In this document: positions 22,836 through 35,539 of the stretch, piece after piece | How the letters are laid out: each line of letters begins with the position of its first letter | Position numbering within the stretch: position 1 is the first letter of the stretch | Program-made: the position numbers and the translations under genes | Assembly: GCA_941918925.1 (NCBI GenBank) | Contig: OW799234.1 | Location: 10,259,001 to 10,323,000 of the forward strand | Origin: Phyto melanocephala | Taxonomy: Eukaryota > Arthropoda > Insecta > Diptera > Rhinophoridae | Direction: 5' to 3' | DNA length: 64,000 nt | Notes under the pieces: model-generated | Seen by the model: the letters and a program-made list of their open reading frames with translations, nothing else | Databases searched by the model: none | What the model was told of the DNA's origin: nothing

Positions 22836-25194
22836 GGAACGATTCTAAACTAACAATTCAACAAAAAACATTGCTAGAATTAAAATTACGAAAATACGAT
22901 TTTCAAAGTTGTGAAATCTTATTTATTTCTATTATTTGAATTTAAAGAAAGACATGGTATTAAACACAACAGCGTACAACAGCTTGCCTAAGTTGCAGTG
23001 ATATGCTAAGACAGTATGTTTAAGTTGGCATAACATGTTATAACACCTTGTTTAAATTCGCATGGCATAGCAAAGCATGAAATCTTTGAAAATGACATTT
23101 TTACAGAAAATGTTGAATTGTGCAGGAGTCTAGTACCAATTAATTTCGTTTGTTTATATCTATAAGAGTATTAATAATACTCAGTTACTTGCAACTGGAA
23201 GAGTTCAATTAAATTATTGTTGCTATGCAATGGTATGGTATGCTTAAGGTGTCTGAACCAACTTTTTCTGACTGGGGGAGTACCATTTTATTTATCGTTC
23301 AAGAGTCTCCCACAGAACCAATGTGGGATATACTGACATTTTGTTAATGTACCTCTTCCTCTTAAATTTAAGATTAAAAAAGACATTTTTAAGTTTGAGC
23401 TTCTACCCATCAAGTTTATGAGTTAAGTTGCATTTTTCAAGATCTTTCGCTCTCACTCTTACACTCAGTCACTTTTCATTTTAGTTTCAATCAGAAACTC
23501 TGTTTAATATTTAATCCTTTCATGGGATTTAATTTTCTAAAATTCTTTAACAACTCTCCTAGGTTTTATTTAGTTATAAAGCTATTCAAGAATATTTTTT
23601 GCTTTTTTTTGATAAACTAAATTGTTTATTGCATTTAATGGTTTCTAAGCCATTTGGCAAAGTACTTAAATACTTAAGTTTTTTTTTTGTCCAGTAGTTG
23701 TTTGTTACATTTTTTGTTCTGTTTTGTGGTCAAAATTAGCAACATATTGACCAAATTGTTGCAGATAATAAAAAGAAAGAGTAACGTAAAACATTTAAAA
23801 TTGTGTAGAGTTAGAGAATAAATTGATTTTGTTTTTTTTTTGTTGGGTTTTAAAAGAGAAAACTAACAATTACGAAGTTAAGCCTTGAAAGGAGCTAAAG
23901 GAGTCTATTTCTATAAAAAAAAAATCAAAACAGTTCAAAATGCCTGCAGAGCTATTTGAAATTAATGTTACAAAAAAAAATAAGTATAATTTCTTTGCCA
24001 TAACTAAATATTATCGTAGAGAATATAAGATGACCATCATGATCATGTTGTGACCACTGTTTTTCTTTGTGTGTAGTAACAGGTAGAACTACTGTTAGTA
24101 CATACTTCGATTTAAAAGTACTTTTTCAAAGTAAACGTTAACATTCCTGATTGAATATTAAAAAGCAATTTAATTTTTAAAAATCCTTATAAATATTTGG
24201 CATTTTTGCAATCAGCTTCAAAGTACTTTTAAGTTTTTTTTTTTGAACATTCCTATTTTCTCTTTCCAAACAATATAGCCTAAACTACCTAAAATGGTAT
24301 TCGTTCAGCATCTTTTAACATTTTCTAATATTGTTTTGAAATATTTCTTATTGTTTAAAAGGAAAAAATATTAATTTTTTTTTTGCTTTAAACTTGTTCA
24401 CAGAATTTTCTAAAGGCAATTTATTATTATTTTTTTTTGTTCTTAAGGATTTTTCATGTTAATTCTGTACGTTTTTTTTTTGTGATAAAACAACAATGAA
24501 CAAACAAATAAATTAAATTCAATCACAATTAACAATGAAAAAGAACATAAAACATTGGAAGATGTTCTAGAGTTATACCTTTAAATTAAGTAGGGAATAA
24601 AAAATAATAAAATACAAAAACAACAATCTCTAAAGACACCATTCCCTCCACTCATAACTGTGTATGCCAGTTATATACTATATGCTCACATTTGTTCTTG
24701 TTTCTTTTTTTTAATCTAACGGTGTCTGTTTCTCTGCTTTTTATTATTTATTTTTGCACTTAATATTTGTTAGAGAACTTAAAAGTAATTGTGTAATTTC
24801 TTAAATTTATATCACTAAGGACCTTGCAAATTGTAGTTTTATATGGTTGAATATATCACACTGATGCAAATGGAATTGGTTTTTAAAAATGCAAAGAAAA
24901 AAAATAAAAAAAATTTCTCAAAATAAAAGGGAAATGTAGAAATTCTCAAAACGTATGTTAATAAATTCCTACATATTTTTCTCTTAAAAGTATGTACATA
25001 TGTAAGTACATATGTATGTGCATGTGTAAGTTAATGAATGTAGACATTAGTAACTCTTTGTTTTAATTTGGTTTTAAAGTACAGGGTGGAACAAAAGTCA
25101 TTGTACGATGAAGAGCTTTTTCTTCACCGGCAGCTACATACATATAAAGAGCAATTCTGTTTATTTCGAATTGTTATCTACATACATATGTATG
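22836..25194. other. AT-rich stretch with many poly-T tracts, no gene recognised
   Basis: Poly-T tracts of 8-12 recur between 23600 and 24720, plus CATATGTATG microsatellite near 24990-25025. No TE ends or coding signature noticed; it may be genuine host intron or intergenic DNA. Confidence 0.5.
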
Positions 25195-25269
25195 TACAGT
25201 TGCACAATAAAGTCTACATACAACACGAATAACTAAATTTTTTTCAATTAAAAAAAGGTTTTGTAAATT

Positions 25270-25780
25270 TTAGTTAAACATACCCGTATCCAAATATATT
25301 AAATTTAGACTAATCACTAAAGAGATAATTTTTTCAAAAAATGAATCTGTCATTTTAATGTAGTTTTGCAAATTGAAAACATTTTTTTAAATTAGTTTCG
25401 CTAATACGCGGTTTTTTTATTGGAAAACCATTAGCTCTCAAAACATTGCGCACAGTTTCGGGATAAATATTTATTTGCATAGAAATTTCAAGGTCTTTTG
25501 CGATATTCACAGCATTTATTCTTGGATTATTTGTTAAGAGTCTGACAACATTCCGCTTTTCGCGCACTGAAAGCTTACATGGCCTGCCTGATCAATATTT
25601 ATTTTCTGTTGTATTTGTGATATTATAATTTTTTTATAATATTTTGAACTGTAGAGTGGCTAATTCCAACAATATTTGCAATCTTTCCATATGATTTTTA
25701 TTCATTTCTCAATTTAACCACAAATTTTCTAATATCCTGCGAAATTTCTTTGCGTTTTTGTAAATTCTGCGACATTCTAA
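25270..25780 (-). pseudogene. Tc1-like transposase, N-terminal half, broken
   Basis: ATG near 25775. KEISQDIRKFVVKL, a stop, then KSYGKIANIVGISHSTVQNI form the first helix-turn-helix. REKRNVVRLLTNNPRINA and IYPETVRNVLRANGF are the second. LNLIYLDTGMF corresponds to the block around the first catalytic Asp (SDESKFNLFGSDG), with the Asp lost. The remaining DDE/D domain is deleted. Such proteins bind the TIRs and cut-and-paste at TA. Confidence 0.88.
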
Positions 25781-25995
25781 GGATAATAAACTACAAACTC
25801 ACTTCAGCTGCTAAATTATTTTGTTTTCTTTTATTACTGGTAAAAAAAAAAAACGAAATACCGTTACTTAGAGACGTGTTTCTTTTTGCTTTTAGAGATG
25901 TGTTTTTGGTGTATGTACGCTTTTTTGGGCACCAAATTACAAGTACTTCCATTTTGGTACAATAAATGTGAACAATTATAGATATTTTGAATCTC

Positions 25996-26445
25996 ATACT
26001 ACATTTACACCTACACAAAATCTAGTACTAACGGGATTTGAGCGAAATCTTGTTCTTTTCTACCAGTTTTCTTATACAAAACGAAATCTACTTCGCCACT
26101 AGATTTTGGCAGAATCTACTTAAAATCTAGTACTACTTCGTGATGCAACTGTGGTTTTTAATTAATTGTAATAAAATATACTAAGCTGCACACCGAAAAA
26201 TTCAATCATAATATATAAGGTGGTTGCAATTGCGCCAAGTACTTTATTGCTTGCATTTTTTATATGAAGTTTGAATTTTGGAGAAGTAGAGCATAGAGAG
26301 CCACTCAGACCACCTTGTAAATAAATATACTGTCTTGACAACGAAATCTTGCAAAATGTCCAAAAACAGTGGTATAAACGGTATAGATTTTAAAAAAGAT
26401 TTTAAATCAAATCTACTAGATTTCGCTCATGTGTAAATGTAGTAT
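25996..26445. mobile_element. MITE nested in the Tc1-like element
   Basis: Perfect 15-bp TIRs ATACTACATTTACAC at 25996-26010 and inverted at 26431-26445. The subterminal AAATCTAGTA repeats several times inside in both orientations. No convincing duplication. Inner AAGGTGGT/ACCACCTT (26219-26318) may mark a further insertion. Confidence 0.75.
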
Positions 26446-26708
26446 CATTTTTAAATTTAACTAATTTATAGGACCTAACATAAAAAAATGTGCTAAATCT
26501 TCAGTAAATTTCGTTAAAATCATATTTATAGTGCTGTATGTAGACTTTATTGGGCAACTGTACATATATGTATGCTACTGAAATGTTCATTGGGAAATGA
26601 TTATTTAAACGCTTAAGAAACTGCGTCCGTGAAAAGCGCGACAGTAAAAAGATGATGCTTATGCGTATTAAATATTAACAATAATTTCTTTATTAAAAAT
26701 GTATCGCC

Positions 26709-28060
26709 TTAACCTACCGTTGCCACATGCAAGTGCAAGTGAAAAAAAATCAATACACTAACACTTTTTTACTAACACAACTACACTTTGGCAACCTGCG
26801 ACTCAGCTTGCGAAGAAATTTTTAAGCAAGTAAAATTTTTACAGTTACGGCAAGTAAAGTAACAAACCGAAAAACAGTGTTGTCTAATACTGAGTGTTTT
26901 GTTAACTCACTAATATATCATACAGTTGTGGTAAATAATTCAGCTAGTTTTTTTAATAAATATGTATATATTTATATGAAGAATATTAAGAAAAAATATA
27001 AATATTCATTTAAAATGTAAGTAATCTATATATATAAAAGTGAAACTCTGTGTGTGTGTGTGTTAGCTATAGACTCCGAAACTGTAAAACCGATCGGACT
27101 CAAACTTTGGCAAGTTGTTGTACACATACCAGGGAGTGTTTATGGCTGGAAAAAAGTGGGCGGGGCCACGCCCATAAAAATTAGTTATCAGTTTTAGCTA
27201 CTTGCACTTGACCGATTTTTCTGAAACTTTGCACACATATTGTGCTGTCATGACTAAATAATTTTGTGATAAGAAAAGTGGGCGGGGCCACGCCCCTAAA
27301 CAATTTTTAATTTTGAGGTACTTGCACTGGACCGATTTTTCTGAAACTTTGCACACATACTAAGCTGTCATAACAATATAATTTCGTGATTAGAAAAGTG
27401 GGCAGGGCCACGCCCATAAAAAAAGGTTATAATTTTGAGGTACTTGCAATGGACCGATTATTCTGATACTTTGCACACATATTGAGCTGTTATGAATTTA
27501 CAAATTCGTGATTAGAAAAGTGGGCAGGGACACGCCCATAAAAACAATTATAATTTTGATCATTTTTGCACTGGTCCGATTCTTCTGAAACTTTGCACAC
27601 ATATTGAGCTGTTATGACTTTACAATTTCGTGATTAGAAAAGTGGGCAATGCCACGCCCATAAAAAAAATTATAATATTTAGGCTTTTGCACTTGATATT
27701 CAATTAAAGTTCAGAATGCATTTCGATTCATTAAGGGGCGTAGCAACGCGCGCCGGGTTCGGCTAGTGTAATATAAATATCAATTTTTAATAAAAAAAAA
27801 TTATATTAAAAAGTTATATGTCTAAAGGTAACGTTTAATAGTGGCTATTGACAACACTTAATTACCAATTGAAGCAGCGCCATTTGTTTTAAATTTGTTT
27901 GAAGTTTATTTGTTGACGACATTTTAAAAATGAACTTGCACTGTGCTGTGTAGCCACTCAAAAAATTTTTGTGTTTTTTTTGGAATTTCTCCTGATTTTC
28001 GTTAGTAATACGTATACACTACTTGCAAGTAAATACTTGCTTGTGGCAACGTAGGGTAAA
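26709..28060. mobile_element. TIR element carrying a Helitron
   Basis: Left CCTACCGTTGCCACATGCAA and right inverse CCCTACGTTGCCACAAGCAA match over about 25 bp with small indels. Without the Helitron at 27025-27766 it would be about 610 bp. No target duplication resolved. Confidence 0.6.
27025..27766 (+). mobile_element. Non-autonomous Helitron, copy A
   Basis: Starts TCTATATATATAAAAGTG after A, ends GCCGGGTTCGGCTAG before T. GCCG/CGGC forms a stem just before CTAG. Inside are five ~120-bp units each with GTGGGCGGGGCCACGCCCAT and GAAACTTTGCACACATA. Copy B at 41079-41698 has four. No Rep/helicase gene. Confidence 0.85.
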
Positions 28061-30059
28061 GCTGTTACAAAATTATGTATTTACAAAGGGCTACACTGTT
28101 GTTGTTGTTTTATTTGTTTCTCACTTCCAATGTACCAAGTCAAATATATATTTTTATCTTATGTATGCAACAACAACATACATTGAACTCTTGGTGACAA
28201 CAACATAACACTAGTTTAAAGAATTTAGGTGAGAAACAAATACATAACTAATGGTTGATTACTAAAAATAAGTTACAGTGGTTAGTATATACAAAATTTA
28301 TGACAAATTACAGTGGTAGCAGTGGGCCAAAAATATGAATTTATTAAAATACAATTTATATTAAGAATAAAAGCAAATTTAAGAAAAAACAAAAATATTA
28401 AGTTTCAGTATATATTATACGGTGACCTTAGTCCCTCTAAGGCTTTAAAATTAATAAAAATATACTAAATGACAATTCTTTCAAAAAGGTATAGAAAATA
28501 TTGTCACTTAAATGATCCCCATTTCCAGCTACACAATTTAAAATACACAACTCCGACGAAATATTTATAATTTCATGGTTGATTTTATCCGGCAGCATTT
28601 CTTATGTTTTTTTTTTGTTTTGGAACAGATCAGTGATTTAATGTAAATATCTTAAGCGGTTAAAATTTATGAATGAGGCGGCGGCCACTCGCAGGCACTG
28701 GTGCATAAGATAAATTTCTGGCTGAACATGTTCTTCAATTTTGATTTTGTTATATATTGTGTAACACATTATAGGGGTATTTTGGCAATCTAGCCAGACA
28801 TTTTTGTCTAAAGTAAAATTTAAGAATTATGTACATTACGTACATTTACTTAAGTACGCAGATCGACAGGCAACAAAATTTTGCATTGTTTAGTGAATTT
28901 TGATGACTTTTTTACTTGAGATTTGTCTTTTCGGGACACTGTTAAAATCAAGAAAGTTGAGTAAATTGCATGGGTACTTATTAGCTTCTTACGGTTTTGA
29001 GAGGTTTGCAATATATTTGTTTGTGGCTAAACGAATAAATAGTTTAAATTGATAAATTTTTTTTTGTTTAAGACTGTATTAACAGCTGCTTAAAATAATT
29101 TTTAAATTTTTATTGTAAAAAAATTCGTTCAAAATTAACAAAACGGTTTTTTACTCACGTTTTCAGAGAAAAATAACAACGAAAGGTTTTTCAAAGTGAG
29201 GGTAGGTGTGATCTTAAAAATGTTATACGTTGTGATAAAATATGAAATCTCTCTTATTAGACTAAAAAACAGTTGAGCGTTTTTGCTGCATTGCGGGTGT
29301 TTGTATCAGGGTATCATGTTTGGTATCAATATGTAAGGCTTTCACTCGTGTAACTGTGAAAACCTTGTTTGTTACAAAAAACAACGAGTCTAAAGTAAGC
29401 GTAATAAATTGAAGTAATTGGTAAGTTTTGATAAATTGAAATTATTTTAAATAATTTGCAAACTTTCTTCAGATGTTTGTCTTTCTATGATTAAATGACG
29501 TACACTGACATTTTACACCAAAAAGGAATTGCAAAGATAACTTCACGGCTATTCAGGAATTATCGAAAACAAAATGCAACCTACATATTGATAACCACTT
29601 TATAATTTGAATTTTTCAAAAGCATTTCTAATCACCAGATAGTCTTGAGTCTTCAGTGGATGGTTCTGGCTTTACATATTTAAAACTTAGGTCAAATGTC
29701 GAACTTAAAGCAGAAAAATTAAAAAAACAAAATATTTTCTAACTGCAATTTTCAGGCCTTTTTTCATAATTGACGAAATAAAAATACATATTCCTTTAAT
29801 ATTTTATATTTATACCCTGCTCAAAGATTGTAAGGATATATGTACATAAGGAGTGAGATGGAATAGATCTTAATACAAATATTTCTTACTTTTTTCGGAA
29901 GCAACATTTAATTTTTTTTATCTAGTTATTTTTGAAAAATATGTCAGTTATTATTTTTCATGACAATTATGTTGATTTGTTTTGAGTTTAATCAAAATGA
30001 GTGCCAAAACAGAATATGTGCTAGAATTTGTAAAAGTTTTTAAAATGGTCCCAATTTAT
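28061..30059. other. AT-rich, no gene recognised
   Basis: CAA/GTT runs near 28095 and 28170; TATACCCTGCTC at 29813 faintly recalls Helentron ends. Nothing else supported. Confidence 0.5.
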
Positions 30060-30136
30060 TCATGTGTTCAGTGTACCTATGTATGTACATAATGGTGAAG
30101 GATATATTCTAAATATAGCTCTCTTACTTGTTTTAT
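30060..30136 (-). mobile_element. Helentron (DINE-like) start fragment
   Basis: Minus strand reads ACAAGTAAGAGAGCTATATT, then ATATCCTTCACC, the start of the DINE-like family, without its usual CGGCCG palindrome. The body is missing. Confidence 0.55.
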
Positions 30137-30233
30137 TTACTGCTAAAAAATATATACTTATATTAAAGTTTTTATTTTCGCCTAGTAAACACCTTGCTAT
30201 GGAAATGCCCATATTTGTAGGCATATATTTAAA

Positions 30234-30412
30234 TGGGTCGATTATGGATAGCAACCGAACTTCAGTTGCGTTGCCAGCTGGCAACTAAACTTTCTCGGTT
30301 GCCAAATTTTCATATAAAACTGATCGCTGTAAGTTGCCAGTTGCCATCTGCAACGCTTTTTTTGGCAACTGGCCACTTAACTCAGATTCGGTTGCTATCC
30401 ATAATCGACCCA
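30234..30412. mobile_element. 179-bp palindromic MITE with 25-bp TIRs
   Basis: TGGGTCGATTATGGATAGCA plus CCGAA at the left is exactly inverted at the right end (30388-30412). The interior repeats TTGCCAGTTGCC-type blocks. No clear duplication. The sequence can fold nearly end to end. Confidence 0.88.
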
Positions 30413-31873
30413 TACAATTATTGTTAAATATTCTCGCTTCTGCGATATTATTCGTCCTAAAAGTTGTGTTAAAACTTATATTATCTTTTTCTTTAATTAA
30501 TTAAATAAAAATTTAATTTTTCTAACATTTTAATTTTTACTTCTAGTGTACTTTGCTATGGAAATACCCATATGTGTAATTTAAAATAAATGTTAGATAA
30601 TAAACGCTTTTTCACAAAGCGCATTTTCCAGGCAGTCTTGTCTCGACAGCTAGACGAAAAGCGTAATGTCAAAATTTATTTTATTCGCCTTGATTTAATT
30701 TGTTATGCAGGGATGGATAATGAGATTTTCATTTCGGCATTGAAGAATTAACTCAAGTGTATCTTTTTGATAGCAAATGTTATTTATATTTGTTGTTTGT
30801 ATAACCTTTTCATGGATTTCACAAATATATGTGTTATTTTTTTAAATGAAATTGTAGGAAACTAAACTAATCGTAACAACTTTCTTATTGCTGACGTAGG
30901 AATTCGGCTTGAACAGAAATATCTACTTAAAAGTTACTAAAGCATATTCATATATTTATAGGCAATGGTGAATTTGCTCTGATGTTCTTCGTCAAATACC
31001 ACTTATAAAATAATAAACAATAATTTCTTATACATAAAGTGGCATTCTCTAATTTTGCCTATATGAATTCGCTTTGAAAGTTACTTAATGAATATGCCTT
31101 GCTTTTTATACTGTGTTATATATTTTCCTCAATGTTGTGGTTAAATTGATTAGTTACGCTTGTAGGTCTCAAATTTAGCTATCCCTGTAGTTTCCTATGT
31201 TCGTTTGTTATTTTTTTTAAACTATTTTTCCGCGGCCCACTTTTGTAATATTTTTTATTGTATCCCTACTAAATACCAAAGTTATAATGTTTTCTGCCAT
31301 TCATTTAAGGTGCTAGACAAACATTAATACAACATTTATGTGAAAAAGTGAATTTGTCAAATTATGCCAGATGTGTCATGTTCGAAATTGCTTAAACAAA
31401 ACACTGGTAAAATGTTCATTTAACGAACGTTGGCTGAAAATTGTTACTAAGATTTTAATCTGTTTGAAACAATCGACAAATATTTTCTTTTATTTTATTA
31501 TTTTTTTTTTTTTTTTGTAATTTCGTTGTAGTTTAATAAGCTTTATATTTTATTGTATATTGTTATTTACTACAACTAATCCAATAACAATAAAAACTAA
31601 TATCAAATACAAATATATAAAAGCAAACACTTATAAAAAATAAACGAAATATAAAGGAATAGTTCGATATCCTTTTTGCGTTTTTTTTTTTTTTTTTTTT
31701 TGCCAACACATTGAATTTTTGCTTATTTAAAACACACCCCAGCAAAGACTTACAGTTTATTTAAAAAGCTCTTGTGGTATAGAAACATACAAGCAAACAA
31801 ACATATGCATACATACATACCATACCCATAAGTTTTTGCAGTTTATTGCGAGCAAATAACAATATTTTGTCAC
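30413..31873. other. AT-rich, one MITE M1 fragment, no gene
   Basis: 30705-30800 holds an inverted M1 piece (GCAGGGATGGATAATGAGAT, ATTTCGGCATTGAAG). Poly-T tracts lie at 31501-31517 and 31680-31701. Confidence 0.55.
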
Positions 31874-32142
31874 ATACCACAACAGGGTTGCGAGATTTTT
31901 TTTTTACCTTTTTCGCCAAATTCAATGTTAGAAATCGCCAAAATCGTCAAAACCCCTTTTTTAAGTTTTTTAAAATGATACAAAATATTTTTTATAAATC
32001 TTAAAAAATAAATTTGTTCCGAATTGCTAAAGTTTGCCAAAAATGGAAAAAAAGTCGCCATATCGAATGTATGTGAAGTAACAGAGCTCATTTTACAGAT
32101 AACAGAGCAATGTTACACATTTAACAGTCCTAATATTATATA

Positions 32143-32224
32143 TATCGTCGTTCTCAAATTATTGTGTTCTATAGGTATATGTTTTATGTGTTACATAGAA
32201 CACAATAACTTGCAAACGACGATA
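32143..32224. repeat. 82-bp palindrome with ~28-bp arms
   Basis: TATCGTCGTT plus ATTATTGTGTTCTAT on the left is mirrored by ATAGAACACAATAA plus AACGACGATA on the right. It ends 38 bp from the piggyBac insertion. A minimal MITE or a hairpin-forming relic. Confidence 0.75.
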
Positions 32225-32262
32225 TAGTAAATTATCTTGATCAATATTTTATAAAACGATAT

Positions 32263-33687
32263 TTAACCCTAGTCCTTATACCCGAGTACAGGTGTGTCCA
32301 TTGACACTTCTGAGTAATGCACCTTCTAAACGGCTTATGCTTTTTTACTGAAACTTTAAATCTAAGAAAATGGATAAAATCTACGTCAACTGACACCTCA
32401 ATTATTATCCTAGATCAAGCTTTTAAGGAGCCATGAGCTTCTAAATCGAGACCCCCAAGAACGTATACTCAAGTACAGATGTGGCCACTAATGCAATTGT
32501 ATGAATTTATTATACAAATCAAAGAATGTTTGTTTGTTTTTTATGAAAAATTATGTTTTATTTTATTTATTATAACTTAACTTATTTGTGGCCATAATTG
32601 TAAAGTAATTTCGTGAATGGTAAACACATATTGGCCGTTTACAAGCAAAGCATATATTACGAGTGCGTCTTCTCTGCTCGTCGAGATAATAATACAAAAA
32701 GCAGCCTCAAATTTGGATTTTTTTCCACGTAAACCAGCCCCTGCAGACGTTAACTGTGTTGAAGTTGCGCATTACCTGAAAATTAACTGACCGACTTTCA
32801 ATGATTGGCATACATAGATCCTTGGCGAGATGGCGAAGAAAGTGTTTGCGTCTTATCTTACTATATGGGATGTTTTTGTTATATTCAAAATATATGATGT
32901 ACGCTGACTATGCCGTCAAATCAATCACATTGAAAAATAGAGATAATGACTAACGCTTAGCCTGTCTTTGGCAAGTATATCCTCTAAGCAGTTGGTCCGC
33001 TTGTAATAATTGCATCATCGTCATGCATTGAAGGTAAAAGAATAACTGCCTTGTTTTTTTCGGCACGTATGAGCACATGGAAATTTTGGGCATAAAGCTG
33101 AAGACTGTTGGCTCCACAGGGCGATATTTGTGAGCCAACATGGGTATGAACGACATATTTTTACGTGTGGTTTCAACCACAGTAAAATTTATTGACCACA
33201 AGTTTTAACATAAATTGAGGCTTGTAAAAAAATTTACCATTTTTATATTACGCCCGATTGTATGAAATTGACTTAACAAATCCTTCATTACGTGATGATC
33301 CTGATTATTTTCCTGTCCCGTAATAGCTTGTCCGGTATATATTTGACCATGCAGAGGGTAAGAGTTTTTGTCATCACACACCCACCATACTTTGATACCA
33401 TATTTCACCGGTTTGGATGAGATGTATTGCGTGAAACGGATACAGCCACGATAACGGAACATCTGCTCATCCACGGTAAGATTTTCACTCTGTACGCAAA
33501 CTTATTCTAACCAGTCAAAATGTTAGTTAATATATTAAAGTACAAATTATTTGAATAAAAAATTGTTTTCTAATAAATTATAAGAAAAAAACGCAAATAA
33601 TTGTTACTGGCCACACTTGTACTTGGGTACGTTTACTTGGGGTATACGTTTACGTAATAAAAGTTAGGTATAAGGGCTAGGGTGAAA
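32263..33687 (-). mobile_element. piggyBac-like transposon with TTAA target
   Basis: Element 32267-33683 starts CCCTAGTCCTTATACC and ends with the inverse of CCCTAGCCCTTATACC. The left flank is TTAA (32263-32266), the right flank TGAA (33684-33687), one change from TTAA. CCCTAG ends and TTAA fit piggyBac. It carries a broken transposase. Confidence 0.92.
32940..33474 (-). pseudogene. piggyBac-like transposase fragment
   Basis: Two frames on the minus strand. First: MDEQMFRYRGCIRFTQYIS, then KYGIKVWWVCDDKNSYPLHG and FFTSLNLC, the DDE_Tnp_1_7 core around the second catalytic Asp, including the conserved KYGIK-W-CD. Then a frame change and the second block: TVVETTRKNMSFIP and MCSYVPKKTRQLFF, and a terminal YTCQRQAKR. 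Family proteins are about 550-600 residues and this covers roughly 170. The N-terminal part and Cys-rich tail are missing. Confidence 0.9.
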
Positions 33688-34533
33688 AAAATAATCACAT
33701 TTTAAGACGATTTCCTTAGAAGATCATCAAAAAAACGGCCATTTTTGCTATGCTACACATATGACGCTTTATACGTATTGTGGCCCTAGGAGCACTTTAT
33801 GACACTGCATTACTGTCATATATGATTATTTTTGTTTAAAAATTCAATTTTCTAAAATTCCAAAATTATTTCAGTTTTTGGAAAAAAAATGTTTATAATT
33901 TATAGTCCAAGTACTTAAATAAGCAAAAAAATAATTTTTCTAGTTAGTGTTAACAAAAACATGTGTAAACATGTTTGTAATTGCTAATAAATATCTATTA
34001 TGTATGTCTGTATCGAATTTTTTTAAAGACTTAAATAAATAAATAAAAACGTTAAACACTTTATAGTCATTATGTTCTTGTCTGGAATATGTTCTATACA
34101 TAGCTGGCGAATGTACAAAAAAGTGCAACATGGTCTGTTATCTATATGTAAAAGAGTAAAGTGACTGACTGATTCATCATCACACAGCCCCCAATGAGCT
34201 GGTGACATGAAATTTGGCAAACAGTTCCTGTTTTGATGTCTACCTCCACTAAGATGGCATTTTTGGTAAATCGTGCTTTAAGAGGGTTAAAAAGGGTAAA
34301 AACGGGTAAAATCGTTAGCCTGATATCTGCTAAACTAAAGATAATACAAATAACCCTGAAAAGTGTTGTAATTTACATAAAAAATAAACTGACAGGTGTC
34401 TGGCCTTTTTTTGTAATTTTCAACCCCTGAGGGACAAAAACAAGTAGAAATTAAAATTTGGTACTTTTTTTGGTACCCTATGTAACTTCTAGGAAAAAAA
34501 ATTTAATTATATTAGTTAATCCGTAAAAAAATA

Positions 34534-35012
34534 TCTATATATATAAAATTCACGTGTCACAGTGTTTGTCACCAAACTCCTCCGAAACGGCTGAACCGAT
34601 TTCAATGAAATTTTGCATAGACATTCTATAGGTCTGAGAATAGGTTTATAACTATTTTTTATAAACCGATCGCACTCAAACTTTGACAAGTTGTTGTACT
34701 CATACCAGGGAGTGTTTATGGGTGGCAAAAGTGGGCGGGGCCACGCCCATAAAAAAGTTATAATTTTGAGGTACTTGCACTAGACCGATTTTTCTGACAC
34801 TTTGCACACTAATTGAGCTGTCATGAGTTATAATTTTCAGCTGGTTGAACTTCACCGATTTTTCTGAAACTTTGCACACACATATTGAGCTCTCATAAAT
34901 ATACAACTTCGTGATTTGAAAAGTGGCAGTGCCACGCCTATTAAAAAAGTTATAATTTTTAACTTTTTGCACTTGATATTCAATTTAAATTCAGAATGAA
35001 TTTTTACTCATT
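34534..35012 (+). mobile_element. Helitron, copy C, 3' truncated
   Basis: Starts TCTATATATATAAAATTCAC, then GAAACGGCTGAACCGATTT. Two to three units with GTGGGCGGGGCCACGCCCAT and CTTTGCACAC follow, the last decayed. The GCGCCGGGTTCGGCTAG end is absent; sequence passes into AT repeats (ATAATATAATAAATTAAT). Confidence 0.75.
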
Positions 35013-35539
35013 AATATAATATAATAAATTAATAATAATTAATAATTAATAATATAATAAATTAATATAAATTTGGCACTTTTTTTAGGTTTTCATGTAT
35101 AAGGGGTAAAAATTTTCCCTATTTTTGGTACTTTTTTTTTAATTTTCTAACATTACTCAATAAGACATAATTTGATAATTATTATCGCCTAGAAGAATAT
35201 GAAGAATAATTATTGAGGTGAAATTTTTGTTAACTTTTTGGGGGACAAAAAAAGGTACCAAAAAGGGGAAAATACCGGAAAATATAAAATAATTCCTTAT
35301 TACAGGGAAAATTTGCATTAAATTATTAATAGGGATTTCACTAAGTAGAAAAGATTGTGAAATTTAGAAAAATGTAAACATATTGATAACAGGGTAGAGA
35401 GGAAGAGAGAGAAAAATCCGGCAAAACAGTTTGGTGCTTTTTAAAACATATTTATTTTTAAGCAGAAAAAAGGGTAGATTTATTCACTTTTCAATAGATA
35501 TTTAAACATTTTAGACTTCGATTTGTATATTGTTATGGA

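Larger units (their letters stand above)
25195..26562 (-). mobile_element. Tc1-like DNA transposon with TIRs and TA duplication
   Basis: Element 25197-26560. Left end CAGTTGCACAATAAAGTCTA, right end the inverse of CAGTTGCCCAATAAAGTCTA, about 28 of 30 matching, flanked by TA on both sides (25195-25196 and 26561-26562). It carries an N-terminal transposase remnant, has lost the 3' half of the gene, and contains a nested MITE at 25996-26445. Confidence 0.92.
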
